The notes under the pieces are model-generated. The model was not told where the DNA came from and did no database searches. It saw nothing but the letters and a program-made list of their open reading frames with translations. From Alteromonas pelagimontana (lineage in GTDB: Bacteria > Pseudomonadota > Gammaproteobacteria > Enterobacterales > Alteromonadaceae), in contig NZ_CP052766.1 of the NCBI RefSeq assembly GCF_002499975.2, positions 3,100,001 through 3,164,000 on the forward strand: a stretch of DNA of 64,000 nt. The letters are read 5' to 3'. This document shows positions 22,968 through 32,205 of this stretch, in pieces. The position numbers were made by a program, and so were the translations under genes. How positions within the stretch are numbered: the first letter of the stretch is position 1; every line of letters starts with the position of its first letter.

Positions 22968-23432
22968 ATGAACCCTAGAAGAAAGCAGCGATTGGCAGTA
23001 GTGGCTTCCATCGGTATTCTGGTTATTGGCGCCATCAGTCTGATGCTTTACGCATTGACTGACAGCATAGATTTATTTTACACGCCCTCAGAAATTATTG
23101 AAGGGAAACAGGGGCAACGTCCAGAAGTCGGCCAGCGCTTGCGCATAGGCGGCATGGTTGTGCCGGGGACAGTCAGTCGCAATAGCGAGTCTCTCGCTGT
23201 CAGTTTTGATCTGGTGGATGTCGGCCCTAAAGTGACCGTTCGTTATAGCGGGATTCTGCCCGATTTGTTTCGTGAAGGGCAGGGTATTGTAGCCACAGGT
23301 GTGTTAATTAATGACACCACTATTGAAGCGCAGGAAGTGTTGGCTAAACACGATGAAGAATATATGCCCCCAGAATTAGCGGAAAAAATGAAAGGGATTA
23401 AGCACGTTAAACCTGAAGATGCGAGTTATTAG
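22968..23432 (+). CDS. ccmE: Haem chaperone CcmE
   Basis: Periplasmic haem chaperone anchored by an N-terminal helix (about 9-30). The beta-barrel domain shows the [15 protein letters not shown] stretch. The covalent haem ligand His is H128 in [13 protein letters not shown], with Tyr at 132, both in the expected spacing. 154 residues. Confidence 0.97.
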   Translation: MNPRRKQRLAVVASIGILVIGAISLMLYALTDSIDLFYTPSEIIEGKQGQRPEVGQRLRIGGMVVPGTVSRNSESLAVSFDLVDVGPKVTVRYSGILPDLFREGQGIVATGVLINDTTIEAQEVLAKHDEEYMPPELAEKMKGIKHVKPEDASY

Positions 23433-23435
23433 GCC

Positions 23436-25439
23436 GTGATACCAGAATTAGGTAATGTTTCCCTTACATTGGCTTTAGTAACAGCCATTTTGTTAGCAAT
23501 TTATCCGTTGTGGGGCACATTTAAAAACAACAATGCTTTAATGTCCACAGCAAAGCCGCTGGCTTTTGGCCTGTTTGTTTTTACTCTGCTTGCGTTTCTG
23601 TGTCTGGTATATGCTTTTGTCACCGACGACTTTAGCGTCGCGTATGTCGCCCAGCATTCCAACAGTCAGCTACCCGTTTATTATAAAGTGACTGCCGTGT
23701 GGGGCGGCCATGAAGGATCGTTTCTGCTGTGGGTATTGATGCTCTCTGTCTGGACGTTAGCCGTAGCAATTTTTAGCGGCGGTATTCCGCAAGCGATGGT
23801 GGCAAGAGTGCTATCTGTCTTGGGTGTGATAGGTATCGGTTTTTATCTGTTTATGCTGTTAACCTCCAACCCTTTCAACAGCATGTTGCCGTTCTTTCCT
23901 GTCGATGGGCAGGATCTCAACCCCTTGTTGCAGGACTTCGGCATGATTATTCATCCGCCGATGCTATACATGGGATATGTGGGTTTTTCCGTTTCTTTTG
24001 CTTTCGCTATTTCCGCATTAATCTCTGGCCAACTAGATTCCACCTGGGCTCGATGGTCGCGGCCTTGGGTTATTGCGGCCTGGTGTTTTCTAACGGTGGG
24101 AATCGCTTTGGGGAGCTGGTGGGCCTATTACGAATTGGGCTGGGGCGGATGGTGGTTCTGGGATCCGGTGGAAAATGCCTCATTTATGCCGTGGCTGGTC
24201 GGCACCGCACTAATGCATTCTTTGGCGGTGACAGAAAAACGCAAGGTGTTTAAGTCCTGGACAGTGCTACTAGCTATTACTGCGTTTTCGTTGAGTTTGC
24301 TCGGCACCTTTTTAGTGCGCTCAGGAGTAATAGTTTCTGTGCATTCGTTTGCCAGTGATCCCACGCGGGGGTTATTTATACTAGGTATTTTAGTGGTCTT
24401 GTCGGGTTCTGGTTTATTATTATATGCGCTGCGGGCTTCGCAACTTAAAAGCCCTGGCCGCTACCAGCTTTTCTCTCGCGAAGTGCTGCTCATGGGGAAC
24501 AATATCTTCTTATGCGCAGCGGCGATAGTGGTTATTCTCGGTACGCTTTTGCCTCTTGTTCATAAAGAATTGGGGCTGGGGTCGATTTCAATTGGCGCAC
24601 CGTTTTTCAACCAGATGTTTACCATACTTATAGTGCCATTTGTACTGTGTCTGGGTTTAGGGCCGCTCACACGATGGAAACACCAACCGCCCGCGGCGTT
24701 GATGAAGCAGGTTTTAATTGCTTTGGGGTTAAGTGTTAGTGCGGCGGTATTGGTCAATTTTACGTATGACACGCCTACTTTTATGGCAGTGTTAGGCTTG
24801 GTCCTGGCGTTCTGGATCCTCATCACGTCAATTCAAGAAGTGTTACAACGGGTTAATGCGCTTCCTTCTACAACACCATTAATGAACCGACTAAGGCAGT
24901 TAACATTGAGTCACTGGGGGATGGTGTTGGGTCATCTCGGCTTTGCTGTGACATTGATTGGTATCACGTTGGTAGCAAATTACGAGCTGGAGCGTGATGT
25001 GCGGGTGGCGCAAGGTGAAACCGTGTCGCTTGGCCAGTATGACTTTAAGTTTATGAGAGTTGAGCAAAAACAAGGGCCGAATTTCACCTCATCGGTGGGT
25101 ATTTTTGATGTATACCATAACGGCGAAAAACTGGTGCATCTTGAACCGGAAAAGCGGATCTATACCGTGCAGAGGATGCCGATGACAGAGGCCGGAATAT
25201 ATTCTACGCTTATGCGCGACCTTTTTATTGCTATGGGCGAACCGCTGGAAAATGGTGCGTGGGCAATTAGGATTTATATAAAACCCTTTGTAACCTGGAT
25301 CTGGGGGGGCGCAGTAATAATGGCGTTGGGCGGAATTTGTTCTATTTGCGACAAACGTTACCGCATGGCAAAAGTCGCTAAGGCGAAAGCGGTTCTGCAA
25401 AAAAGAAAGCTCAATGTTGAAGCGGAGCAAAACGTATGA
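23436..25439 (+). CDS. ccmF: Haem lyase subunit CcmF
   Basis: Large inner-membrane component of the cytochrome c haem lyase. 667 residues with many helices. The WWD domain (GWGGWWFWDPVENASFMPWL, near 230-250) is intact, with conserved His in HSNSQLPVYYKVTAVWGGHEGS near 75-95 and LVRSGVIVSVHSFASDP near 290. The start is GTG 23436, 3 bases after ccmE. Confidence 0.97.
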   Translation: MIPELGNVSLTLALVTAILLAIYPLWGTFKNNNALMSTAKPLAFGLFVFTLLAFLCLVYAFVTDDFSVAYVAQHSNSQLPVYYKVTAVWGGHEGSFLLWVLMLSVWTLAVAIFSGGIPQAMVARVLSVLGVIGIGFYLFMLLTSNPFNSMLPFFPVDGQDLNPLLQDFGMIIHPPMLYMGYVGFSVSFAFAISALISGQLDSTWARWSRPWVIAAWCFLTVGIALGSWWAYYELGWGGWWFWDPVENASFMPWLVGTALMHSLAVTEKRKVFKSWTVLLAITAFSLSLLGTFLVRSGVIVSVHSFASDPTRGLFILGILVVLSGSGLLLYALRASQLKSPGRYQLFSREVLLMGNNIFLCAAAIVVILGTLLPLVHKELGLGSISIGAPFFNQMFTILIVPFVLCLGLGPLTRWKHQPPAALMKQVLIALGLSVSAAVLVNFTYDTPTFMAVLGLVLAFWILITSIQEVLQRVNALPSTTPLMNRLRQLTLSHWGMVLGHLGFAVTLIGITLVANYELERDVRVAQGETVSLGQYDFKFMRVEQKQGPNFTSSVGIFDVYHNGEKLVHLEPEKRIYTVQRMPMTEAGIYSTLMRDLFIAMGEPLENGAWAIRIYIKPFVTWIWGGAVIMALGGICSICDKRYRMAKVAKAKAVLQKRKLNVEAEQNV

Positions 25440-26065
25440 AAAAGCCACTTCCCATGATCTTGCCACTGTTGTTGTTCTTACTGTTAGTTATTTTCTTATT
25501 CCAAGGGTTGTTCAATGATCCTAGGGCATTGGATTCGCAAGTGAAAGGGAAGCCTCTACCCAGTTTCTCTTTACCCGACTTAATGCATCCAGAGCAAATT
25601 TACTCTCCAGAATCATTGAAAGGTGATGTCACTATCGTGAATGTATGGGGGGTATGGTGTGTAACTTGCGCAGTAGAACTGCCTTACCTGACCCATTTAA
25701 GCGAGCAAGAGGGAGTCCGAATTGTAGGCCTGTACTTCGACCAGGATTTGGACCCGGACTTTGGCACTAAGACGCTTTCACGAGTGCAGCAGGAAGTGAC
25801 GGAGATGTTGAGCCGTTATGGTAATCCTTACGCTTTTAATATCTTTGATGTGTACCGTGATACATCGTTAGATCTGGGTGTAACCGGTGCACCAGAGCAT
25901 TTTGTGATTGATAAAGATGGTATTGTTCGCATGCACCATATCGGCGATATCAATGAGCGGGTGTGGGAAAACAAAGTAGGACCTTTGTACCGGAAACTGA
26001 AGCAGGAACTTGCTAATTCCCAAACATTTCAAGAATCTCAGATATCTCAAAGCGGAGGAGAATAA
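25436..26065 (+). CDS. ccmG: Periplasmic thioredoxin-like reductase CcmG (DsbE)
   Basis: Membrane-anchored thioredoxin-fold protein that reduces the apocytochrome c haem-binding cysteines. An N-terminal helix (about 6-23) anchors it. The active site is WCVTC (C75 and C78) after VTIVNVWG; the usual motif in this family is WCPTC, so Pro is replaced by Val. The cis-Pro region GVTGAPEHFVIDKDG is present. 209 residues, slightly longer than E. coli CcmG because of a C-terminal tail. It overlaps ccmF by 4 bases. Confidence 0.95.
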   Translation: MKKPLPMILPLLLFLLLVIFLFQGLFNDPRALDSQVKGKPLPSFSLPDLMHPEQIYSPESLKGDVTIVNVWGVWCVTCAVELPYLTHLSEQEGVRIVGLYFDQDLDPDFGTKTLSRVQQEVTEMLSRYGNPYAFNIFDVYRDTSLDLGVTGAPEHFVIDKDGIVRMHHIGDINERVWENKVGPLYRKLKQELANSQTFQESQISQSGGE

Positions 26066-26511
26066 TGAATAAGATTGTTGTTTTCTGCTTAATGTTTGGA
26101 AGTCTGGCATTTTCTTCGCTGGCGTCCCAAGACAATTTTTCCTTTGATGATCCCGCCGAACGAGCGCTTTTTTTGCGTCTTACTAACGAATTGCGTTGCC
26201 CAATGTGTCAAAACCAGAATATTGCTGATTCCGATGCGATGATTGCGCATGACATGCGACGTAAGGTGTATTCCCTGCTTAAGCAAGGAAAATCAGAGCA
26301 AGAAGTCATCGATTACATGAAAGCCAGATATGGCGATTTCGTCTATTATAACCCGCCTGTTACTTTTGCAACGGTGTGGCTTTGGTTACTACCCGTGCTG
26401 TTTGCAGTGGGAGCGGGACTCGTTATTATTCGCCGCAGAAAACCAGCGCTACCTGAAGATATGGCTGTGAAACTTGAAAAGGCCAACAAGATGCTGGAGC
26501 AAGATAAGTAA
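26065..26511 (+). CDS. ccmH: Cytochrome c maturation protein CcmH
   Basis: 148 residues: signal peptide, short periplasmic redox domain with the LRCPMCQNQNI motif (C45, C48), and a C-terminal transmembrane helix (about 101-122). It presents reduced apocytochrome to CcmF. The protein is the short form, with the TPR part encoded separately by the next gene, unlike fused E. coli CcmH. Confidence 0.96.
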   Translation: MNKIVVFCLMFGSLAFSSLASQDNFSFDDPAERALFLRLTNELRCPMCQNQNIADSDAMIAHDMRRKVYSLLKQGKSEQEVIDYMKARYGDFVYYNPPVTFATVWLWLLPVLFAVGAGLVIIRRRKPALPEDMAVKLEKANKMLEQDK

Positions 26512-27764
26512 TGTCGTGGACATCATTTTACCTGATTGTGGCAGGGTTACTTGCATTTACAATGTTGCTTGTATGTTGGCCATGGTTGCGCCGTCGCAAT
26601 AGTATGGTTCAGGATTCATTGACGAATGTGCAAATCGTTAAGCAGCGGCTGGAAGAGCTGGAGCGGGAAGCTTCAGAGGGCGTTATATCTGAACACGATC
26701 GGCGCCAGGCAAGCGACGAACTAAAGCTCGCACTGGTTGATGAGACATCATTGCAAAAAGAAGGCTCACGTACTGGCGTCTTACCTTTATCTGTTGGGGC
26801 GATAGCTGCGCTTTTAGTCGGAATAATAGTCTATTTTAATGTGAATCAGTTGGATAAAGTTGCGCGGGTTCAACATGCTATTGATGCTTTGCCCCGATTA
26901 TCAGAACAGCTTGCAGCGGGTAAGAGTGAGCAGTTCAACACCGAGGATGTGAGAGACTTGGCTTTGGCCATCCGCCAGCGCCTCCGCGGTTCACCGGAAG
27001 ATGCTCGTGGGTGGATGTTTTTGGGGCGGTTGTGGATGTCGCTTGGTCAGGATGTGCAGGCTATCGAGGCCATTGAGCGCGCGCTTGCCATTGATCCTCA
27101 AAGTACGGCTACGAGGATAAGTTATGCACAGGCACTGATGGTGACAGGGGAAGCAGCCAAATTTCAACGTGCTCAAGAAGTGTTGCAAGGGTTACTATCT
27201 GAAAATCCTGAAAATGACAATTTAGCATTGATGATGGCAGTGGTGTCAGCTCAACTTGGTGATGCAGATACCACTCGCCAATACTATGAACAAATAAAAA
27301 ATAAACTGCCTGAAAATAACGACATGCTGACGCAATTAGCCGGTCGTCTGGCGGAGTTAGAGAATCAGATTCAGGATGTACCACAGGGAAGCGAACTTGA
27401 TACAACAGCTACCCCGGGATTTACTATCGAGGTGTCGATAGCCGAAGAGTTAAAAAGTAAGTTACCTGAACAAGGCTTCTTAATCGTGTTTGCACAGGAT
27501 GCGAACAGCGATAACCGCATGCCGGCAGCAGTGGTAAAAATGCCGTTACAAAATTTTCCTGTAAAAGTAACGCTAACCACGGATAATGCCATGTTACCCA
27601 GCTATTCTTTAGCTCAACTTGAACAAGCTCGGCTGGTTGCTCGCATTTCTACTGATGCAGACGTTGCTCCTTCTCCCGGTGATCTGGAAGGGGAGCTCAA
27701 CGCAAAGGTGGTCGCGGGACAAACTTCAAGCCATACCATAATCATCAGCAAGGAACGGAAGTGA
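26511..27764 (+). CDS. ccmI: Cytochrome c maturation TPR protein CcmI
   Basis: 417 residues. Two N-terminal transmembrane helices (about 5-24 and 91-110) flank a coiled-coil loop, followed by tetratricopeptide repeats in the periplasm (about 150-290; ARGWMFLGRLWMSLGQDVQAIEAIERALAID is a clear repeat). A C-terminal domain of about 120 residues (from about 305) resembles the extra domain of long CcmI proteins. CcmI binds apocytochrome c C-termini and passes them to the lyase. It overlaps ccmH by one base and mlaA by four. Confidence 0.92.
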   Translation: MSWTSFYLIVAGLLAFTMLLVCWPWLRRRNSMVQDSLTNVQIVKQRLEELEREASEGVISEHDRRQASDELKLALVDETSLQKEGSRTGVLPLSVGAIAALLVGIIVYFNVNQLDKVARVQHAIDALPRLSEQLAAGKSEQFNTEDVRDLALAIRQRLRGSPEDARGWMFLGRLWMSLGQDVQAIEAIERALAIDPQSTATRISYAQALMVTGEAAKFQRAQEVLQGLLSENPENDNLALMMAVVSAQLGDADTTRQYYEQIKNKLPENNDMLTQLAGRLAELENQIQDVPQGSELDTTATPGFTIEVSIAEELKSKLPEQGFLIVFAQDANSDNRMPAAVVKMPLQNFPVKVTLTTDNAMLPSYSLAQLEQARLVARISTDADVAPSPGDLEGELNAKVVAGQTSSHTIIISKERK

Positions 27765-28609
27765 TAGCAATCAAAAAAGCCATGCTCGTCGGCCTGATTC
27801 TGGCCTCTGGCGCCATAACAGGATGCGCCAGCACCTCTTCTGAAGAACAAGCACAAGCTGTTCAACAGCAGGATGCTGGAGATCCGCGGGATCCCTTAGA
27901 GCCAGTCAACCGGGTAGTATGGGATTTTAACTGGGAAGTGTTAGATGCCTATGTATTACGCCCGGTTACAGTGGGTTATGTAACAGTGGTGCCCCAGTTT
28001 GCCCGTACCGGATTACTCAATGCTGCAGAGAATCTGGAAGAGCCAGGTAACTTTTTTAATAATTTGTTGCAGGGAAAGTTTGATCAGGGGATGGACAGCC
28101 TTGCGCGCTTTCTTATCAACTCTACAGTAGGGTTGTTGGGGACCATTGATGTTGCTGACAAAATGGGAATAACGGTTAAAGAAGAGGATTTCGGCGAAGT
28201 TCTCGGCGTTTGGGGGATTGGCACCGGGCCCTATCTTATGGTGCCGGCAGCTGGGCCAAGTGATCCTCGCAGTTTTACCGGACGAGTCGTAGACAATATG
28301 TATTATCCGCTTACTATTCTTAACAGCAACTTTACGCTGGCACGTTGGGTTGTGTCTGCATTAGAAGGGCGGGCAGCGCTTATTGATCAGGAGAAGCAAC
28401 TTGAGCAATCTGTAGATGACTATGCCTTTGTTAAAAACGCTTATTTTCAGAATCTTGAATACAAAGTCACTGATGGCAAAAGCGGTGATAAAGCGATAGA
28501 GGAAGATCAGCTAGATGATTTTGCTGAATTTGAATCAATGCTTGGCGAAATGGATGCTCCAGAACCAGTAGAAGAAGAGCAGTTAGAAGAAGCGGAAAAG
28601 GAAAATTAA
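27761..28609 (+). CDS. mlaA: Outer-membrane phospholipid transport lipoprotein MlaA (VacJ)
   Basis: Outer-membrane lipoprotein that removes mislocalised phospholipids from the outer leaflet as part of the Mla system. 282 residues from GTG 27761. The lipobox ITGCAS puts the acylated Cys near residue 22. The DPLEPVNRVVWDFNWEVLD segment, the NFFNNLLQGKF loop, ARFLINSTVGLLGTIDVADKMG and GPYLMVPAAGPSDPR are diagnostic. The C-terminal 40 residues are very acidic, longer than in E. coli VacJ. The GTGA overlap with ccmI shows translational coupling, which is functionally unexpected; no other mla genes are in the window. Confidence 0.94.
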   Translation: MIAIKKAMLVGLILASGAITGCASTSSEEQAQAVQQQDAGDPRDPLEPVNRVVWDFNWEVLDAYVLRPVTVGYVTVVPQFARTGLLNAAENLEEPGNFFNNLLQGKFDQGMDSLARFLINSTVGLLGTIDVADKMGITVKEEDFGEVLGVWGIGTGPYLMVPAAGPSDPRSFTGRVVDNMYYPLTILNSNFTLARWVVSALEGRAALIDQEKQLEQSVDDYAFVKNAYFQNLEYKVTDGKSGDKAIEEDQLDDFAEFESMLGEMDAPEPVEEEQLEEAEKEN

Positions 28610-28622
28610 AATTTCTTGGGGC

Positions 28623-28653
28623 GGGCGTAAAATTTACTATTAGTGTTACGCCC
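28623..28653 (+). terminator. Possible terminator after mlaA
   Basis: An 8-bp stem GGGCGTAA/TTACGCCC with a 15-base loop, 14 bases after the mlaA stop codon. There is no T-run after it, so termination is only suggested by position. Confidence 0.5.
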
Positions 28654-28910
28654 AACTCCTGGTCATGTAATTCTGGCTATTGGTTCCGTGGTGGATAACC
28701 ACCAGAATGAATGGCTGGATAGCGGGAAAACAGCTAGCAGTAGCCAAAAGCCGCTTCTACAAAGCGTGGTTAGCAATTCATGCTTCATAACGCCATGTTG
28801 AAATTTAACGCGGCAGTCTTTCATGGTTCAAAGGGCGTGATGACCCAGGGCAACCGCATGAGTGAGCGAAAAACCATCAGCTGTGAAAATATATAAAAGT
28901 TTGTTATCCG
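28654..28910. other. Intergenic stretch without a gene between mlaA and galE
   Basis: I see no reading frame with coding character. From about 28837 the sequence keeps short blocks in common with the region before the second repeat copy (GTGATGACC, then GCATGAGTGA), suggesting that the repeated element was once longer, about 150 bases. Confidence 0.4.
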
Positions 28911-28985
28911 AAACGCAATAAAATCATCCCTGATGGCTCTGCTGGAGCATCCATGCTCCAGAAGTTCGGCTAAGAAACTTCACTT
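28911..28985 (+). repeat. Dispersed palindromic intergenic repeat, copy 1
   Basis: About 75 bases nearly identical to 55770-55845. It contains a perfect palindrome TGGAGCATCCATGCTCCA (28943-28960, 8-bp arms) and the following AAGTTCGGCTAAG block. It lies between the converging ends of mlaA and galE. Confidence 0.8.
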
Positions 28986-29035
28986 TTCGTTTAATAAATA
29001 TTGACTCGCCCTGCGTGACGTCCCTTCCTGATCAA

Positions 29036-30055
29036 TTATTTTGAGTATCCAGAAGGATTTTTTGATTGCCAGTGCCATACATCCTGACACATATCCTCAA
29101 GACTTTTCTCGGCGTGCCAGTTTAATTCCGTTGCCGCTAATGTTGGATCAGCGTAACAGGCGGCAATGTCGCCACTGCGTCTGGGGGCAATGCGGTAGTT
29201 AATGGATTTGCCCGAGGCGGCTTCAAAGGCATGAATCATTTCAAGAACTGAGTACCCTTGGCCGGTTCCCAGATTATAAATATCTAAGCCGCTATTTAGA
29301 GCAAGACGATCCAACGCCTTTAAATGACCGCTAGCAAGATCCACCACATGAATATAGTCTCTTACGCCGGTACCATCTTTGGTATTATAGTCGTCTCCGA
29401 ACACGCTCAATTGTTCAAGCTTGCCCGTAGCGACCTGGGAAATATAAGGCATCAAGTTGTTAGGAATACCGTTTGGATCTTCACCAATTTGCCCCGATTC
29501 GTGAGCGCCCACCGGGTTGAAGTAGCGCAGCACAACGATATTCCAATTGTTATCTGATTGGTATAGATCGGTAAGTACGTGCTCGACCATAAGCTTAGAC
29601 ATTCCATAAGGATTGGTAGGATGTCCAGTGGCCATTTTCTCATGCAGGGGCAAAGAGACAGGATCGCCGTATACGGTAGCTGAGGAACTGAATACGATAT
29701 TCTTAACATTATGACGGCTCATCGCTTTACAGAGCGAAAGCGTGCCATACACGTTATTTTCGTAATATTCGAGAGGCTTCGCCACTGATTCACCAACGGC
29801 TTTTAATCCTGCGAAATGAATAACAGCATCAATGTTGTTCTCGCTGAAAATCTCAGTAAGAACAGCATCGTCTCGAATGTCTCCTTGTACAAAAGTGACG
29901 GTTTTATCAGTAAGAGCCTCTACACGACGTAAAGATTCTGCGCTGGAGTTAACCAGATTATCCAGCACAACTACCTTGTAACCTTGCTCCAGTAATTGCA
30001 GGGTAGTGTGGCTGCCGATATAGCCGGCTCCGCCTGTTACCAGAATCGTTTTCAT
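29036..30055 (-). CDS. galE: UDP-glucose 4-epimerase
   Basis: Interconverts UDP-glucose and UDP-galactose with bound NAD. 339 residues. The Rossmann motif [10 protein letters not shown] is at 7-16, and the catalytic SSSATVYG and YGMSK (Tyr-X3-Lys) are near 122 and 148. The ATG at 30055 has AGGAG at good distance; a GTG two codons upstream is too close to it. It starts 2 bases after the stop of the small membrane-protein gene upstream. It supplies galactose units for surface polysaccharides, though it lies outside the main polysaccharide island. Confidence 0.97.
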   Translation of the reverse strand: MKTILVTGGAGYIGSHTTLQLLEQGYKVVVLDNLVNSSAESLRRVEALTDKTVTFVQGDIRDDAVLTEIFSENNIDAVIHFAGLKAVGESVAKPLEYYENNVYGTLSLCKAMSRHNVKNIVFSSSATVYGDPVSLPLHEKMATGHPTNPYGMSKLMVEHVLTDLYQSDNNWNIVVLRYFNPVGAHESGQIGEDPNGIPNNLMPYISQVATGKLEQLSVFGDDYNTKDGTGVRDYIHVVDLASGHLKALDRLALNSGLDIYNLGTGQGYSVLEMIHAFEAASGKSINYRIAPRRSGDIAACYADPTLAATELNWHAEKSLEDMCQDVWHWQSKNPSGYSK

Positions 30056-30057
30056 TC

Positions 30058-30354
30058 TCACTCCTTGGATGCTTGTTGAGGCAAATATTTTGCACTTATA
30101 GAATATTGAATTGGCTTAACAACGCTGGGATAAAGTAAAAATACGGCGCCAGCCCAAATTAAGGATGACCAGTCTGTTGCTGTTCTTAATATCAGCGCAA
30201 AGACGGGGACTATAATTAAAAGCTTAAGAACGTTAAGAAAGGTCTTCTCAGGTGCAGTCATTTTTCTTGCTGCAGCTTCCAAGCGCTGCATTCGTTCTGA
30301 AAGCGGCAGCCCCTGCAGTTGTGGAATATGTCGGGTAGTAAAAAATAGCGCCAT
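30058..30354 (-). CDS. Small inner-membrane protein of unknown function
   Basis: 98 residues from ATG 30354 (a GTG at 30384 would add ten). Two predicted transmembrane helices, about 42-60 and 65-85, follow a basic/amphipathic N-terminal part ([25 protein letters not shown]). It may belong to a DUF restricted to Alteromonadales (DUF6170 comes to mind), but I cannot confirm this. The stop lies 2 bases before galE, so the two are co-transcribed. Confidence 0.7.
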   Translation of the reverse strand: MALFFTTRHIPQLQGLPLSERMQRLEAAARKMTAPEKTFLNVLKLLIIVPVFALILRTATDWSSLIWAGAVFLLYPSVVKPIQYSISAKYLPQQASKE

Positions 30355-30398
30355 AAAGTCTCTGATAAAAGCAAGCCGCTGCACGGGAAAACGTTTAC

Positions 30399-30441
30399 AG
30401 CGGCTTATTGTAGGCTAATGTGGGGCGGGAATAAAGCCGCT
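30399..30441 (-). terminator. Possible terminator after the peptide transporter gene
   Basis: AGCGGCTT (30399-30406) and AAGCCGCT (30434-30441) form an 8-bp stem with a 27-base loop just past the stop of the minus-strand transporter gene. No T-run follows on that strand. Confidence 0.4.
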
Positions 30442-30460
30442 TTGCATTTAGCGTTTTTTC

Positions 30461-31978
30461 CTAACGGGAGACAGGAAGATCTTCATCCTTGTGCTCTTTG
30501 TCCGCCAGTTCTTCCCACTTCTTAGTTAGACGGGAAAGCACAAGCACCACGATACCAACACCGCCTGCAAATACCACGATATTCAAAAACAGCTCGCTCA
30601 CTTCGGATTCTTCGCCTCCAAACGCACCGGCCAACACGCCAGCAATCACGTTGCCGATAGAATAGGTGAGAACAAAAAGCCCCATCATTTGTCCGGCGAA
30701 GCGCTTCGGAGAAAGTTTACTGACTGCGCTAAGTGCAACGGGACTTAAGCAAAGTTCGCCCACTGTATGCAGGAAGTACGTCGCGACTAGCCAGTAAGGC
30801 GCGACTTTTAGTCCACTGGCCGCCAACTGAGCAGCAAAAAACATGACAATAAAGCCGCTGGCCATAATGAGAATTCCTAACGCGCATTTTAGTCCGTAGG
30901 AAGGGTCCATCATGCGCTGCCCAAGCTTTATCCACAATACAGCGAAAAATGGTGATAGCGTGATAATAAAGATGGAATTGAGAGACTGAAACCAGGCGGT
31001 GGGAATTTCGAAATCGCCGATCATTCTTTGGGTATTTTCAAAGGCAAACACGTTTAAAGAAGAACCTGCTTGCTCAAATCCCGCCCAGAAACAGGCGGAT
31101 ACAATACATATCAGCAGTAGGGCAATTAAACGCTTCTTCTCATCACCCGTCAGATTCCCCATAAAATAGATACTGGCGTAGTAAAGACAGAAAATAGCGG
31201 TAAAAATATATGCAACATAGGTGGCAACAGCCACAACATCAATAACCAGAATGCCTAGAGAAGTTAGTGCAGTAACAATGACAAGCGCGATCAGAAAAGC
31301 AATAACGGCTAACCAACTGCGCTGCACTCCGGCTTTTGACATTTCAACGGTAGGAGCACTGGAGATTCCGTGAAGCTTAGGTTGTGTTATTTTGTATTGG
31401 ATTAAACCGATTGCCATTCCGATAGCTGCTAATCCGAATGCGAGATGGTAATCGTAGTTGGCAGCAAGATAGCCACAACCGATATTACCAATTATCGATC
31501 CAAGGTTTATCCCCATATAATAGATGGTGTAGCCACTATCTCTGCGCGCGTCTTTTTCACCATACAACTGCCCAACCATTGCGCTGATGTTTGGCTTCAA
31601 CAGCCCGGTGCCAAGTACAACCAGAATTAAGCCGATAAAAAAAGTGTTGTTAGAAGGAATAGCTAGAACGATGTGCCCCAGCATGATGATGATACCGCCA
31701 TACCAAACAGCTCTTTGACCACCTAGGAGTCGGTCAGCAATCCAGCCGCCGGATAGTCCCATAAAATAGACAGCACCGGTATAAAGACCATAAATAGCGT
31801 AAGCATTGTCTTTTGAGAAACCAAGGCCTTGTTCCTCAATGCTTATCATCATAAAAATGACGAGAAGCGCCCGCATACCGTAGTAGCTCATGCGCTCCCA
31901 CATTTCAGTAAAAAATAGGGTTTGTAAGCCGCCTGGATGGCCGAAAAAACTTGTATCGTTAGAGATTTTTGTTGTCAC
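30461..31978 (-). CDS. Proton-dependent di/tripeptide transporter (POT/PTR2 family)
   Basis: 505 residues, 12-14 transmembrane helices. The N-terminal signature HPGGLQTLFFTEMWERMSYYGMRALLVIFM contains the E-X2-E-R proton-coupling motif (about 26-30), and the POT signature is seen in GLLKPNISAMVGQLYGEKDARRDSGYTIYYMGINLGSIIG (about 125-165). It would import small peptides with protons across the inner membrane. The start is GTG 31978 with GGAACT upstream. It is a single gene with about 227 bases upstream. Dtp subgroup not assigned. Confidence 0.93.
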   Translation of the reverse strand: MTTKISNDTSFFGHPGGLQTLFFTEMWERMSYYGMRALLVIFMMISIEEQGLGFSKDNAYAIYGLYTGAVYFMGLSGGWIADRLLGGQRAVWYGGIIIMLGHIVLAIPSNNTFFIGLILVVLGTGLLKPNISAMVGQLYGEKDARRDSGYTIYYMGINLGSIIGNIGCGYLAANYDYHLAFGLAAIGMAIGLIQYKITQPKLHGISSAPTVEMSKAGVQRSWLAVIAFLIALVIVTALTSLGILVIDVVAVATYVAYIFTAIFCLYYASIYFMGNLTGDEKKRLIALLLICIVSACFWAGFEQAGSSLNVFAFENTQRMIGDFEIPTAWFQSLNSIFIITLSPFFAVLWIKLGQRMMDPSYGLKCALGILIMASGFIVMFFAAQLAASGLKVAPYWLVATYFLHTVGELCLSPVALSAVSKLSPKRFAGQMMGLFVLTYSIGNVIAGVLAGAFGGEESEVSELFLNIVVFAGGVGIVVLVLSRLTKKWEELADKEHKDEDLPVSR

Positions 31979-32168
31979 AATAGAGTTCCGTATAGGTTTT
32001 ATTATATGTCTTTTGCGAAGCGGGTAGCTATGTCGTTATTAGCCTCTTCTGTTTATAAGATCCGCAAAAGCTAGAACGTTATACTAAAGGATCCGAATAT
32101 ATACAAGCAAAGCGGCGGAGGAAAGTGGAGAAGTGATGAGAGGCCTGGCAATAACGGTGGTTTACGCC

Positions 32169-32198
32169 AACACACCGAGGGTGTACTCCCGGTGTGTT
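32169..32198. terminator. Hairpin downstream of rmlB
   Basis: A 9-bp stem AACACACCG/CGGTGTGTT with a 12-base loop, 8 bases beyond the rmlB stop codon. A T-rich stretch follows only on the plus strand, so its role as terminator of the minus-strand rml operon is uncertain. Confidence 0.5.
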
Positions 32199-32205
32199 AT
32201 GCTTT

